Below, one piece after another: positions 31,203-41,143 of a stretch of 42,123 bases of DNA. Source of the DNA: Pinguiococcus pyrenoidosus. Lineage: Eukaryota; Sar; Pinguiophyceae; Pinguiochrysidales; Pinguiochrysidaceae. The notes under the pieces are model-generated. The model ran no database searches, was not told where the DNA came from, and worked only from the letters and a program-made list of their open reading frames with translations. Position 1 is the stretch's first letter. Each line of letters begins with the position of its first letter. The translations under genes were made by a program, and so were the position numbers. The stretch covers positions 9,487 through 51,609 of the forward strand of contig JAAMXY010000352.1 of assembly GCA_019677205.1 (NCBI GenBank). Reading direction: 5' to 3'.

Positions 31203-31300
31203 CTTCGATGTTCGACCTTCGATGTTCGACCTTCGATGTTCGATGCTCGATGCTCGATGCTCGACCTTCGATGTTCGTGCCTCGTGCTTCGTGCCTCGTT
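31203..31300. repeat. Tandem repeat TCGATGTTCGACCT and variants
   Basis: Imperfect copies of a 7/14-bp unit (TCGATGT TCGACCT; later TCGATGC and TCGTGCC variants) fill most of the 267-bp spacer between the convergent glycosyltransferase-like and Rab7 genes. Confidence 0.85.
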
Positions 31301-31340
31301 GTCTTTGCGGCGTCACGGATCCTCAAAATGGAACGAGGGC

Positions 31341-32477
31341 TCAGCAGCACCCACTGCTTTCGTTCGCCGGCGCCTGGTTCAGCTTCAGCCCCTCGGGAAT
31401 GTACACGTCCGTGTTGGCGTCCTCATTCTCAAGGCCTCGAGCCGCGGCTTCACGGAACGCGGCCTCCACCTTGAGCGCCGTCTTCGCCGACGTCTCGTGG
31501 TACGGAATGCGAGCTCCCTTGGATGCGCACCACTGGAGAGCCATAGCCTTTGTGTCCACAGGAGCATTGGGGACTCTTAGAATCTCTTCCTTTCTCCGGG
31601 GTATGCAAGGCGCACAGAAGAGTGCAGCAGAGGCGGCGTACCTTCGTCACCCTTCTCGAGCTCTCGAGATCTACTTTATTCCCAATGATGACAAACGGAA
31701 AGTTGCTCGGATCTTTCGTGAGAAGCAGGATCGTTAGGGATGGTAGTGGCTGGCGGTGGGGCGAGACGTAGCATGGTGTGTGATCATGGCAGCATCTCGC
31801 CAGACGAACGCAGTCGATGCGAAGATGGGTCACGTACCCCTGGGCTCCGACTGCTTCAGGAAAGTGGACATCCAGAATTCGAGGCGCTCAAACGATGTCG
31901 GGTCGGTGATGTCAAAAACGATGATGCAAGCGTCCGCCCCGCGATAGAACGCGACGCCCAGCGACTGAAAGCGCTCCTGCGCGTGTGGGGTGCGGCGTCA
32001 GCGGCGGACAAAGGCGCTTCGGAAGGTCGTCTCTGTCCTCTCGCCGGCCGCCCGGTCAGAATCCTGCGCCGCCCGAGGTGTCCCGGCTCTCACCTGCCCC
32101 GCTGTGTCCCAGATCTGCAGTGTCACGAGCTGATCCTCGATCTGCACATCTTTGCAGAGGAAGTCCGCGCCGATCGTGGCTTTGTACTTGTCGTCATACT
32201 TGTCGTTCACAAACATCTCCATCAACGACGTCTTGCCCACCCTAAGAAGGCCCAAAATCAAGGCGTCGCGGTGAGCTGTGATGATCCGCGACATTCAACG
32301 TGCGAAGCACCGCAAGGTCCGGGCGATCGGACGTGAAATCGCGCTGCAAAGCTCAGGATTCCGCCGTCACGTCCTTGGCTTTGTGGCGGGTTTCAGTTTA
32401 AACGTGCGAAGGCGCGAAACTCACCCGCTCTCTCCGAGCAGGATGACCTTGAGCATGCTTCTCTTCCGATACGCCAT
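31341..32477 (-). CDS. RAB7: Rab7 small GTPase
   Basis: Minus-strand exons 32425-32477, 32094-32241, 31838-31976, 31642-31712 and 31341-31589 give 219 aa. Rab7 controls late endosome-to-lysosome/vacuole traffic and fusion. Motifs: P-loop GESGVGKTS (15-23), the Rab7-typical KATIGADFL switch [14 protein letters not shown] (switch II), NKVDL (125-129), ETSAK (169-173), and a prenylatable C-terminal GCC. The junction GES|GVGKT across the first intron is exact. Between RRVTK and the ALQWC helix there is an extra [12 protein letters not shown] relative to animal Rab7. It depends on using a 52-nt intron with acceptor GAGAAAG, the only frame-consistent choice I found. Divergent from the PX-VPS9 gene. 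Confidence 0.95.
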
Positions 32478-33612
32478 CTTGAGGTTCTGTGCGCAAGCAG
32501 GCTCGGGAACGTCGCGACTCGCGCGCTGCGCAAGCTAGTCCGGACGGGCGCACAGAGAGTCTCTCCGAGCTCCGGCAGGGAACGTGATTGGGCCGACTTG
32601 CGGAGGAAACCGTAGAATAGTCTTCTATTGGTCATAGTAGGGTGTTTTGGTGTTTTTTCTCTTCTTTTTCACCTTTGCGCTCCGACACGCGCGCGAAGGA
32701 TGGCGAGATACCGGATCTTGGGCATTTTTGTAAACTTTGATGTTTCGATCGAGGCGTAAGATGCGGGAATAAGAAGGGAGACCGAGGTTGTGGGTTTTGC
32801 CCGAGCGACGGCGACCTCGCTCGGGCCTGCCTCCCGCCTTGCTTGCTTGCTTGCTTGGCCGGCCGCCTTGACTTCCATTCTATCGCATCTCGCGGGTCTC
32901 GACTCGTGCGTCCTGTCCGCCTCCTCGAAGTCAACCTCGTGTTTGCTCGTCTCACGGCATCTCGGCATCTCGGCATCTCGGCATCATCTCGGCATCATCA
33001 CGGCATTCTGAAGCAAGTCCACTTCCTGCTTCGGCGGCAAGCAACCCTGCACCTCGAAACCAGGCACGTAGCCAACCAGCTCTGAAGCACAGCTGCAGCA
33101 GCCCTTGTCTTTATGCTATTGCTCAACTTGCCGAAGCTTCGGGCAAGTTGCCGCAAATGCGTGGCGGCCACGTCGCGCCGAACGCCGTGTTTTGAACAGG
33201 GCAACGGCTACCTTGAACCGGGTCGATTTCCAATCTCGAGCAGGCCACGTAGCACGATGAATACGTCGGCTTCCGAACAGCTGACACGCCCTTCACCAAT
33301 CCCCGTGCCCACGGGGTCCGAAACCGTTTCGCCCGGCACACAACTTGAATGCCATCCCAAGAGGGCGAAGGCTCCGAATGACCCTTTACCCCAGTTTGTC
33401 TCCTCGCGGTACGACTGCGCGGCAAGACTTCAGAAGGCGCCGTTCTCCGCCCACAGCCGCTCGATCCGGCCACTTCTTTCTCCGCCGCGCTTCTATGCTC
33501 TGTGTGATGCGGCTCGCCGAGTTTGAGGCCCCAAGACGCACGAGAACACGAGTTGGGGGCGCGCGGCACTGAAGCCCGGCGCGAGCGGAATCGCGAGCGA
33601 TTTGAACCGAAC
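32478..33612. other. Divergent region, Rab7 / PX-VPS9
   Basis: About 1.1 kb without a recognisable gene, holding presumed promoters for two endosomal regulators. It contains a CTCGGCAT repeat at 32949-33005. Open frames here have no recognisable domains. Confidence 0.55.
32949..33005. repeat. Tandem repeat CTCGGCAT
   Basis: Six to seven copies of an 8-bp unit, CTCGGCAT, some extended by CAT. It lies in the spacer between Rab7 and the PX-VPS9 gene. Confidence 0.85.
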
Positions 33613-35574
33613 ATGGACCCTTTGGAGCGCCTGAGTCAGCAGCTCAAGCTGCTGACCGCCGGGGGAGGGACTCCAGGCGGCGGGTACCCGGCGCTCAGCA
33701 GAGAGCTGGAGGGGCACCACCTGATCGACCGGAAGTCCGCGCACTCGGCGGCGAAGTTCCTCGGCAGCGCCGACAAACGGGCGGCAGCGTGGGCGCGGAA
33801 CCGCCGTCCGCCCGGCGGACCCGCCGTAGCGCCGGACCAGGACCGCCTGGTGTCGCCGGACAGCGGAAAGGCCGAAAAAGCGCCGACGAAGGCCATCAGA
33901 CCCGCGTTTCTCTCGAGGCGGATGCCGCCCAAGGGCCCCCGAGGGCCCAAGTTGCTGCCGCAGGCGCGGCCCGTGGGCGCAGTGGCCGCGGAAGTCACCG
34001 AGGAGGCTCGCGAGACGCCGTGGTGGCAGCAGCTGGTGCCTGCGGAGCGCCTGCGATGCGCTCTCCTGGTGCAACTGAGGGAAGCGACGCTCGGCGCCGC
34101 GGAGACCGCGCCGTCGTCGCCCAGGTCCGCCTCCTCCATGCCGCGCTGGTCCTGGCTCAGCGGCTCGGCGTCTCCGCGAGAGGTGGCGACGCTGGCGAGT
34201 CCGCTCGCGGTGAAGGACGTGGCGACGACGACGATGCTGCGCTTCCACGTGCGGGACATCGCCGCTGGCACCGGGTGGGTGCAATGCCGGACCTTTGGCC
34301 AGCTGAAGTACCTCCGGCAGCTCCTCGTAATTCTCAGACCGTCCATTGAGACGATCCCCTTCCCGGGAGACGTCCGCCCGGGCCGAGGCGTGGTGAACCC
34401 GGTGTATGAGTGGGGCCGGGCGATCGAGGCCTGGATCAAGCGCATGCTCGGCTTGGTGTTCTACGCGCCGCTGCACGACTCGAACCTGGAGGTGCAGCAG
34501 CTGTTGCAAGCCTTCCTCGGCGTGGGCACGCGGGTGCTGGAGCTCGAGGCCACCGTGAGTCAAACCTCCGTCTTCGAGAGGCTAGGCGCGTCGATTGAAG
34601 CGAAGATCTACCGCGTGCTGGACGTGCCCTGCATCCGAAGGCGCATGGATCTCTTCCACCGAAACCTGGTGAACATGTTCCTGGACAAGCTGGACTGCCC
34701 GACGAACCTGCGCTCCAACAAAGTGAAGGCGCAGGATCCTTACGTCGCGGAATGGACCCGGCGCGAAGCGATGCAGTGGGCGCTCTCCAAGGTCGCCGAC
34801 CTCATGGAGCTGCTGGAAGGCATCCTGCTCGACACCATCGGGCCCAACATGATCCAGTCTGCGGCCGTGCTGCTGACGACCAGCAGGCAGGCGGGAACTG
34901 GCGCCGCGGGCCCGAAGGCGCGCCCCCTGGCCAGCCCCGCGCGGGCAAAGTCGGCGGCCAACCAGCCTCCGCTGAATCCGCTGCGCGACTCCTGCTCGCC
35001 TTTCATGCGCCTGCCCCAGGGCGAGCATGCCGTCAGCGCCGAGCTGGAAGCGGCCGCCAAGCTCGTGACGGAAGGCGTGCGCAAGGCCCTGGAGCGCTAC
35101 TTCTTCTGGCCCCTGGGCTACGACATCCTCCGGTACAACGGCGGCATCGAGATGGAGGACCGCGCCCTGTTCGACAAGGTGCAGAGCATGCAGGGGCTGG
35201 GCCAGCAGGATCTCGGCGTCAACAGCAGCGCCGTCGACGAGAACAAGTGGGAAGGCGCCATCACGATCTTGCAAGGGCTCTGTCGGTATCGCTCGGACGG
35301 GAACTTGCTCCCCTGTGAGATGCAGTCCATCCTTCTGGCCGCCTCCGAGGAGATCACGCGCGTGTATGACGAGCCGTTCGGGACGGATGCGTTCCTGCCC
35401 GCGTTCCAGTACTGCCTTTTCCGGGCGCAGGTTCCGCAGATGGTCGAGATTGCGTTCGTACTGAGGAGCCTGTGCACTCGGCGCAAGGCCGGAGGCCGCA
35501 TGGGCTACGTCCTCACCACCTATGAAGCTGCGGTAGAGCATTTGAAGAGATCGGGAGCAAGAGAGTCCCCATGA
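33613..35574 (+). CDS. PX-VPS9 domain protein, candidate Rab5-type exchange factor
   Basis: One uninterrupted exon of 653 codons plus stop. VPS9 domains catalyse GDP/GTP exchange on Rab5-family GTPases at early endosomes; PX domains bind phosphoinositides. The first 200 residues are Pro/Ala/Arg-rich and probably disordered. A PX-like fold spans about 205-306 (TTMLRFHVRDIAAGTGWVQC, FGQLKYLRQLLVIL, then FPGDVRPGRG). A helical linker follows. A VPS9 domain ends the protein, about 543-651: DAFLPAFQYCLFRAQVPQMV, then MGYVLTTYEAAVEHL, keeping the Asp and Tyr typical of catalytic VPS9 domains. PX is the less certain assignment. The start is the first ATG in frame with good downstream coding. A 26-nt stretch at 34556-34581 begins GTGAGT, but it is in frame and too short to be an intron. 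Confidence 0.85.
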   Translation: MDPLERLSQQLKLLTAGGGTPGGGYPALSRELEGHHLIDRKSAHSAAKFLGSADKRAAAWARNRRPPGGPAVAPDQDRLVSPDSGKAEKAPTKAIRPAFLSRRMPPKGPRGPKLLPQARPVGAVAAEVTEEARETPWWQQLVPAERLRCALLVQLREATLGAAETAPSSPRSASSMPRWSWLSGSASPREVATLASPLAVKDVATTTMLRFHVRDIAAGTGWVQCRTFGQLKYLRQLLVILRPSIETIPFPGDVRPGRGVVNPVYEWGRAIEAWIKRMLGLVFYAPLHDSNLEVQQLLQAFLGVGTRVLELEATVSQTSVFERLGASIEAKIYRVLDVPCIRRRMDLFHRNLVNMFLDKLDCPTNLRSNKVKAQDPYVAEWTRREAMQWALSKVADLMELLEGILLDTIGPNMIQSAAVLLTTSRQAGTGAAGPKARPLASPARAKSAANQPPLNPLRDSCSPFMRLPQGEHAVSAELEAAAKLVTEGVRKALERYFFWPLGYDILRYNGGIEMEDRALFDKVQSMQGLGQQDLGVNSSAVDENKWEGAITILQGLCRYRSDGNLLPCEMQSILLAASEEITRVYDEPFGTDAFLPAFQYCLFRAQVPQMVEIAFVLRSLCTRRKAGGRMGYVLTTYEAAVEHLKRSGARESP

Positions 35575-35934
35575 GTGCCGCGTTGAGGCACGGAGGACAA
35601 AGGCTCCGTGCCGAGCCTCGTGAGATTGAGATTCGTGCAGTTTTGTCGCTGATCATTTTTGCGAAAGCCTTCCGTCAGTCCGAGAGGATGCCGCGAAGCG
35701 ACATGGTTTTTGATTGTGGAGATGGGCCATAAAGATAGTGTAGCCGAGGGCATCTCGGTAGTTTGCGTTTGTACAGATCGATCAGGATCCAGCAGTCGTC
35801 CTGATGTCTCAGCGGCAGTGGCAGCGCAACCCGTCGGCCACTACGAAGCCTGCATGGCGATATCAAGCAGTGTGCAATTTGTCCCTTTGTCTGGTTCTTT
35901 GTCCCTTTGTCTGCTTCTATCACATGAAGGGCTT
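35575..35934. other. Convergent spacer, PX-VPS9 / UTP11
   Basis: 360 bp with no gene. It contains a 20-bp-period direct repeat (TTTGTCCCTTTGTCTG at 35878-35893 and 35898-35913) close to the UTP11 stop codon. Confidence 0.6.
35878..35913. repeat. Direct repeat TTTGTCCCTTTGTCTG, two copies
   Basis: Two copies of a 16-bp unit four bases apart, downstream of the UTP11 stop codon. Within each copy TTTGTC is itself repeated. Confidence 0.8.
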
Positions 35935-36836
35935 CTACTTGGCGCGCACGCGCTTCCATCGGTACTGGGCAGGCTTCCCATCCTCCGCGCTCTTGATTTT
36001 CCTCTTCGTTCCTTTGCCCATCACCTTGCGCTGCGTCTGCACATGCTCCAGCGTCTTCCCGATCTGCTCGACGCGCTTCTCCCGTGCCTTGAGCTCGCGA
36101 TACTTCTTGCCTCGTTCCTTGCGCACGCTCCTCAGCGTCTTCTCGGCGTCGTCGGCTCCGGCGACGTCCTGCTCGGCCAGCTGCGCCCGGCGAGTCCGGT
36201 TGAACGCTCTGCCCACAAGTTCCGGCGCCGTGTCAAAGTGCTCCGCCGCGTCGAAGCCCTTCAAATCTTTCTCCGAGTCCACGAAGAGCGTGTGCTTCGC
36301 TGTGCTCTTCTCCTGTGGTTTCGTGGCGCAGTCCACACCATCAGCAAAAATCCCGGACTGGTATACTGGGAGCGAAGCGAAGCGAAGGAAATCACCTTGT
36401 CCGGCGCCGAAATGTCGTGCAGTCCTTCTCGGAGCCGCCGGATCTTCTCCTCCTCCTTCCGCTTGGCCGTGCTGAGGTAGGCCACATCTTGCGTCTTGAG
36501 CAGCTGCACCGTGTCGGTGTCGATGGCGTCGTCTCTGTCCAGCTCGTGGACGCCGGCCTTGGTCTGGGTGTGCACCATGCCATGGTAGAACTCGTCCGGG
36601 TTGCGCAGCGCCGCTTTGCGTCGAAGTCGAGTGAGGAAATCTCGCTTCTTGTGATGATCTCGCGCGCGTTCCACGTAGTCCTGAGGGGGGGCACGCGCTT
36701 AAGCGCCGCCGGTTCGGGAGAAGACGGGGGGGAACGCCACCTGGTGCTTCTCCAGCAGCCCGAAGCGCCGACGAGAGCGCGGCTGAGCGCGCTCCTTATG
36801 CGTCACGCGCTTCACGGCGTTGCGGAGACTGGACAT
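35935..36836 (-). CDS. UTP11: UTP11, U3 snoRNA-associated protein
   Basis: Minus-strand exons 36741-36836, 36396-36680 and 35935-36312 give 252 aa, the normal family length. UTP11 is part of the nucleolar SSU processome that binds U3 and pre-18S rRNA. Matching blocks: [88 protein letters not shown] and a basic C-terminal region. Both introns (60 and 83 nt) are phase 0. It is divergent from the basic coiled-coil gene at 37275. Confidence 0.96.
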
Positions 36837-37274
36837 GCTTTCTTCGCTTCTCGCGCACAGAAATGGCGGGAAAACGCCGCTGGCGATGGCACAGAATTTG
36901 GAAAGTAGTATGTTGCTGTATTAACACACCCATATGTATCAGTGATTGGTAGATTGGGGTGTACATGCGGGCGTATAAATACATTCTATCCAATCAGAAC
37001 TCTGCAGACCAGTTTCCAAATTCACAGAACCCCCCAAAGTGACCGTTGCTTCTATCGATTCGCTGACCGAAGCTCCAGAAGGCCACAAAGCCGCCATTTT
37101 CCTCGCACAGCGCCGCCAAAGACGGCCCCTTGTGATTCTCTACGCGTTCTCAAGCACCATGCAGGCGTCTGAGATCTTCTCTTTGTTTCCCGCCCCCCTC
37201 TTGGCTTGAAGTAGCTCCCGCGCCATCTTCTCCCCTCCCTCCCTCTCCCCCCGTCCGGCAAAAGAAAGTAACAG
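36837..37274 (+). promoter_or_regulatory. Divergent promoter region with TATA and CCAAT-like elements
   Basis: 438 bp between UTP11 (minus) and the coiled-coil gene (plus). GCGTATAAATACA at 36971-36983 is a good TATA box on the plus strand, followed by ATCCAATCAG. A GATTGG (reverse CCAAT) at 36943-36948 faces UTP11. It reads as a bidirectional promoter; the calls rest on motif match only. Confidence 0.4.
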
Positions 37275-37981
37275 ATGTCGCGAGACGTGGGCCTCCACAA
37301 CGTCCACTGGGATTCGGTCCCCAGAGAAGCTCTGATGGGAGCCAGAGCTGCTCGAGAGGCAGGAATCAGGGCCACGCAGTACCGACGCAAGCGACACAAG
37401 GCTTCGGCTGCACAGCGTCGTCCAAGGTCCGCAGACGCTGGCGAAGCTACGCAAGCTGCGGTGCTTCTGGCTCAGCAACGCGTCGCCCAGCACCGACGAC
37501 AGGCTGTCGAGAGTCAGGTATATTGGGGTGGTCAGCGTCTTACCTCCGGCCTCCGTAAGTTCAGAGCGCTCTTGAGCTGATCGTGTTTCGCTAGGAGCGC
37601 CAGAGGCCGAGAGACCAGCCCAGATGGTATTCCGACCGTGAGGTTCCCGCGGAGAACTTCAGCAGAATCTACGCTGGGCAGTACATACGTACACGGAAGC
37701 GCATGAAGGCGGCGGCGGCGGCGCATGAAGAAGCAGCCAGGCGAATGAGGGAGAAGGAAGCGTCGCGAGTTCGAGAAGAGGCCGACGAAAGCCTTCGACG
37801 TTCGGCCGCGCCCGAAGAAGCGCTGGTCTCGATTCAGGGCGTGTATCGACACGAGGCGGCGTGGAAAAGCGCGGGCTACGTCAACGCGGCCCTCAAAGTA
37901 GAGCAAGGGAAGAAGACGAGAGAGTCGGGACCGAGGCTCTTCAGACCATTCTCGTCGTCGCTAGGAGCTCCCGAAACGTAA
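37275..37981 (+). CDS. Basic coiled-coil protein, unknown function
   Basis: Two exons, 37275-37517 and 37595-37981, joined in phase 0, give 209 aa. It starts MSRDVGLHNVHWDSVPREAL, followed by Ala/Gln/Arg-rich helix (VLLAQQRVAQHRRQAVESQ, then ERQRPRDQPRWYSDREVPAE). A conserved-looking NFSRIYAGQYIRTRKRMKAA comes next, then a Glu/Arg/Ala helix. I do not recognise the family. The composition would suit an axonemal, cytoskeletal or nucleolar accessory protein. It converges on NOP58 with a 214-bp spacer. Confidence 0.75.
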
Positions 37982-38195
37982 CGTGGAGCCGAAGGTTGAT
38001 GCATCTGAGGCCTGTCAACGCGAGATCTATGACGATGCTCGAGATCCTTTCGGTTCCTGAGCAAGGTGTCTAAGGAGACGAGATGCCAAAGGATTTCCCG
38101 AGACCTTCCGTCAACGAAACAAGTTGCATCTGCGCCGTCGCCTCTGTTCCCGAGACCCTTTTCTAGTGCGGTCATGGAGCCGTCGCGGCGGCTCA

Positions 38196-39882
38196 TCATG
38201 CATCTGCCTTCTTCTTCTTTTTCTTCTTCGGTGAGACTTGTGCTGCTGCTCCTCCGTTGTCTGTTTCGTCGTCCATCTTCCGCTTCTTGCTCTTCTTGGC
38301 GCTGCTATCTTTCTTTGCGCTGTCTCCCTCTGCTGCCGCCTTGGCGCTTCCGTCGCTCTTCTTGCTCTTCTTGGCGCTGCCAGGGCTCTTCAACTTCCCT
38401 TCCTTCTTCTCCCTCTTCTTCTTCTTCGCGTCCCCATTGTCCTCGGTTGTGGTCACGTCAGCGGCTGCGTTGTAGACCGGCGCGGCCGTGGCCTCCGCTC
38501 CGGTGTACCGAGCGGGTCCGGTGGCCCCCTTGAGCTCCCCCGAGCTGCCACCGAGGCGGGCGTTGCCGTCGAGCTGGCGGATGCGCGCCTCCACCTTCTC
38601 CCGGGCCTCCAGACCAATCGTCGGCCCCTCGGTTTCTCCGAGGGCATCCACTCGGATGGCGAGCGCCGACTTGGCTGCGAGCACGCGGCTGATCTTGCCC
38701 TTGTGCTTCGGCTGCGTCTGCCCGATCAGGGATGCGTGGTAGATCAGTCCGTACTTTGGCGTGTCGTGCTTGGTCTTCAGCGCGCGGAAGAGCGCCTTCT
38801 CCGCCCCGAGGATCTGGATGGTGGAGGCCGGCTGCTTGGCCAGCTGAAGGAGGGAGCCGGCCTTGGCAATCAGCCGTGCGCCGACCAGCTCGCCCACCAT
38901 GATCGTGAGGTTCGGCGCGATGGCATGCATCCGATTCTTCAAGTACTCGAAGAGCTGGATGCGGTACTCGCTGAGGCTGATGACTTGCTCGCACAGCGCC
39001 TGGATGTTCTCCAAGTCGCCCTCCGAGATCTCCGTGCCGGTGCTGGTCATGGCGGCGTCCTTGAGCATGGCCTCGACGTTGGTGTCCTCCAGGATGTCGC
39101 TGAAGTCCACATTGGCGCAGTTGGTGCGCATGCCCATCTTCCGCACGCAGCGTGCGTACTGGATGGTGTTGTTGATGACCTTCTTCATCTCCGGGAAGTG
39201 CCAGCCGTACCACTCCTGCGCGCGCATGGCGTAGGTGTTGATCTCCTTGTCGAGGTCGTCCAGCAGGCCCACCGCCTGCACAATCATGGTGTCCACCTTG
39301 TCCGGCGAGAACTTCAGCTTGTACCGGCTGAGCGAGTGCGACAGGCCCAGCTGCATCGCCCGCATGGCGTCCGGCTCCACCGCCGGCAGCAGCGACTCCA
39401 TCTGGTTGCGAATGCCGCGATTGAGCTCCAGAATCGCCGAGCTGTACACGCAGCCGATGCCCAGCTTCTCCTTGATCATGCCGCCCAGCTTGGAGTCCAC
39501 CACTGCGAGGTCGTCATCGAGCTGCTTCTTCACCACGTTCTTGTTGAGGAACTTCTTCAGCCCCTTGTGGAGGGAGCCCTCCACCAACGCGGAGGCCGCC
39601 GCCACCGCCTCCGTGATGTCATCGAAGCGAGAGAACGCCTTGAGCTTCACGAACGCGTCCGCGCGGTCAGCTGACGTGAACTCCTCGGCGATGCTGTCCA
39701 CATCGCGCAGCTTGCCTACAGCGCCACAGCATCAGCGACACGCTTGGGTGCTCCTCATAGCGGCTTCGAGCACGGCGGAAGCTCTTGGGGCGCTTCGCAT
39801 GGCCAAGGGACGCGCAAAACCCACCTGGATTCAGGCACTTAAACAACGCGTAGCCCGCAGGCGTCTCAAACAGGACCAGCAT
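38196..39882 (-). CDS. NOP58: NOP58 box C/D snoRNP core protein
   Basis: Minus-strand exons 39825-39882 and 38196-39715 (109-nt intron) give 525 aa. NOP58 is a core scaffold of box C/D snoRNPs that guide 2'-O-methylation of rRNA. Blocks: MLVLFETPAGYALFKCLNPG across the intron, KLGGMIKEKLGIGCVYSSAI, LGLSHSLSRYKLKFSPDKVD, EWYGWHFPEM, the Nop domain with APNLTIMVGELVGARLIAKA, GSLLQLAKQPASTIQILGAE and KHDTPKYGLIYHASLIGQT, and a Lys-rich tail from about residue 430 with repeated KKSKK. NOP56 is the paralogue; the MLVLFETPAGYALF start and the tail favour NOP58. I looked for a box C/D snoRNA in the intron and found none. Confidence 0.97.
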
Positions 39883-40357
39883 GGGCCCACCACGGTGATG
39901 CTCCTGCTCGGGTGGTGGATCCGGAGCCTGGCCGGTGCGCGTGGCCTGAAAATCCGGGAAAAGAGTCTCCGCAGACCCAAACTTTGCTGGATTTTTGGCG
40001 CGAAAACGGCGACGTTGGAGCAGCCAGTGGTGTCGCCCTTCGGTATCTTAGCATACATTTCGTTTTTGGATAAACGGACTTGACTGGGATTGATCGGCGA
40101 CCAATTTCGACGTCTGTCCTGCCAGGCGGGCGCTTCCACCTTTGTTTTCAGCGTTCGAGGCCTTCCTGGTTGTCTCTCTGTCACGTGGCCATCATCATCT
40201 TCAGTATTATGATCATCATGTTAATGCTAGAAACAAAAGGGAGCATGCCAAAACTCCTTCGTTCCGCCTCTCCGTCTCAGTTTCATCTGCTGTTCTAGTC
40301 CGACCGCGCGCGCCGGCCCCGGCCCGTGACACCCCGGACGCGGCACGTGGCTTCAGG
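39883..40357. other. Divergent promoter region, NOP58 / BART protein
   Basis: 475 bp between start codons with no gene. CACGTG E-box hexamers occur near 40183 and 40345; the same hexamer recurs in both introns of the next gene. A promoter role is inference. Confidence 0.45.
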
Positions 40358-41143
40358 ATGAGCAAAGAGGAGCTCGGCAAGCTCGAGGACGAGCTGGACG
40401 ACGAAGAGATGAAAGGTGCGCGCTGCTGTGGCGCGTCCATCCGTCACGTGCTAACTTCCGCTCAGACTCGCAGGAGGCGTGCGCGGTGACGCCGCTGATC
40501 CGCAAGGCGATGGCGTACTGCTGGAGCTCTTCCTTCCTGGACGTGTTCCGCAGCTACTTCCGGAAGCACGCGGGCGTGTTCAGCGACTTCGCGGAGGGCA
40601 AAACGGAGGAGCACGACCTCGAGTTCCAGGAGCTCTTCCGCGAGTACCTGGACTTGTACGAGAGCACGCTGGAGGACTTCTTGCGGGACGCGGATGCTTC
40701 ATCTCAGGATCTCTACCGCGATGTGGCGGCCTTGCAAGGGACGAAGATGGCCCCGGACGTGGCAAGTAAGTTGCAAGGCGATGATCTTCCCCAGCGTCGG
40801 CACCGAATTCGGTGCCGACGCTGGGGAACCAAAGCGTTGGCAGATCAGCACAAAGCTCGCATGTGGACGAGACAGGGGATGGGAAGATAGCTTGAATTGG
40901 GAGAGACTTGAACGAGTGTCGGTGGTGGCCTTTCGAGACCAAGAAAGGAAGAGTGAGGGCGACGACAGGAAGGGAGGTCTCTTCATCTTCGTAGAGTCCC
41001 ACGTGCTAACCAGTTGCTGTGACCCTACAGTTTTCGTAGACTGTCTCCTGGCCTCGATGGACTACGAGTCGTTCCTCAAGGTGATGACGCGGGAGGCCCG
41101 CCAGCAGTCCCGGCAAGCACGAAGCATCCCCAGGGGCAAGTGA
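40358..41143 (+). CDS. BART-domain protein (ARL2-binding / CFAP36-like)
   Basis: Exons 40358-40415, 40466-40765 and 41031-41143 give 156 aa. BART domains bind the GTP form of ARL2/ARL3 GTPases, acting in ciliary and mitochondrial or tubulin pathways. Matching features: SSSFLDVFRSYFRKHAGVFS, HDLEFQELFREYLDLYESTL followed by EDFL, and IFVDCLLASMDYESFLKVMT, the all-helical pattern of ARL2BP and CFAP36. The short acidic N-terminus (MSKEELGKLEDELDDEEMK) is shared with neither by eye. Intron 2 (265 nt) is the longest in the window and contains a 42-bp perfect palindrome. Both introns end with CACGTGCTAAC before the acceptor; the CTAAC is a likely branch site. Confidence 0.88.
40787..40828. repeat. 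42-bp perfect palindrome in an intron
   Basis: The 21 bases 40787-40807 are the exact reverse complement of 40808-40828, with no spacer, centred on GAATTC. It lies 22 bp inside intron 2 of the BART-domain gene. The flanking bases do not continue the symmetry. Confidence 0.97.

Noticed and set aside
31203-31300. CRISPR-like repeats
   Set aside because: Units are 7-14 bp, imperfect and contiguous without unique spacers.
33493-34563. 356-codon antisense frame over the PX-VPS9 gene
   Set aside because: Arg/His/Pro-rich shadow of a gene with a recognisable VPS9 domain on the other strand.
34556-34581. Intron in the PX-VPS9 gene (GTGAGT...GAGAG)
   Set aside because: It would be 26 nt, shorter than every accepted intron here, and the frame is open through it.
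38238-39674. 478-codon plus-strand frame opposite NOP58
   Set aside because: It is an exact shadow of the conserved NOP58 exon; Leu/Val/His-rich composition and no domain.
39716-39824. Box C/D snoRNA in the NOP58 intron
   Set aside because: Only a weak CTGATG-like element is present; no paired box C and box D with terminal stem.
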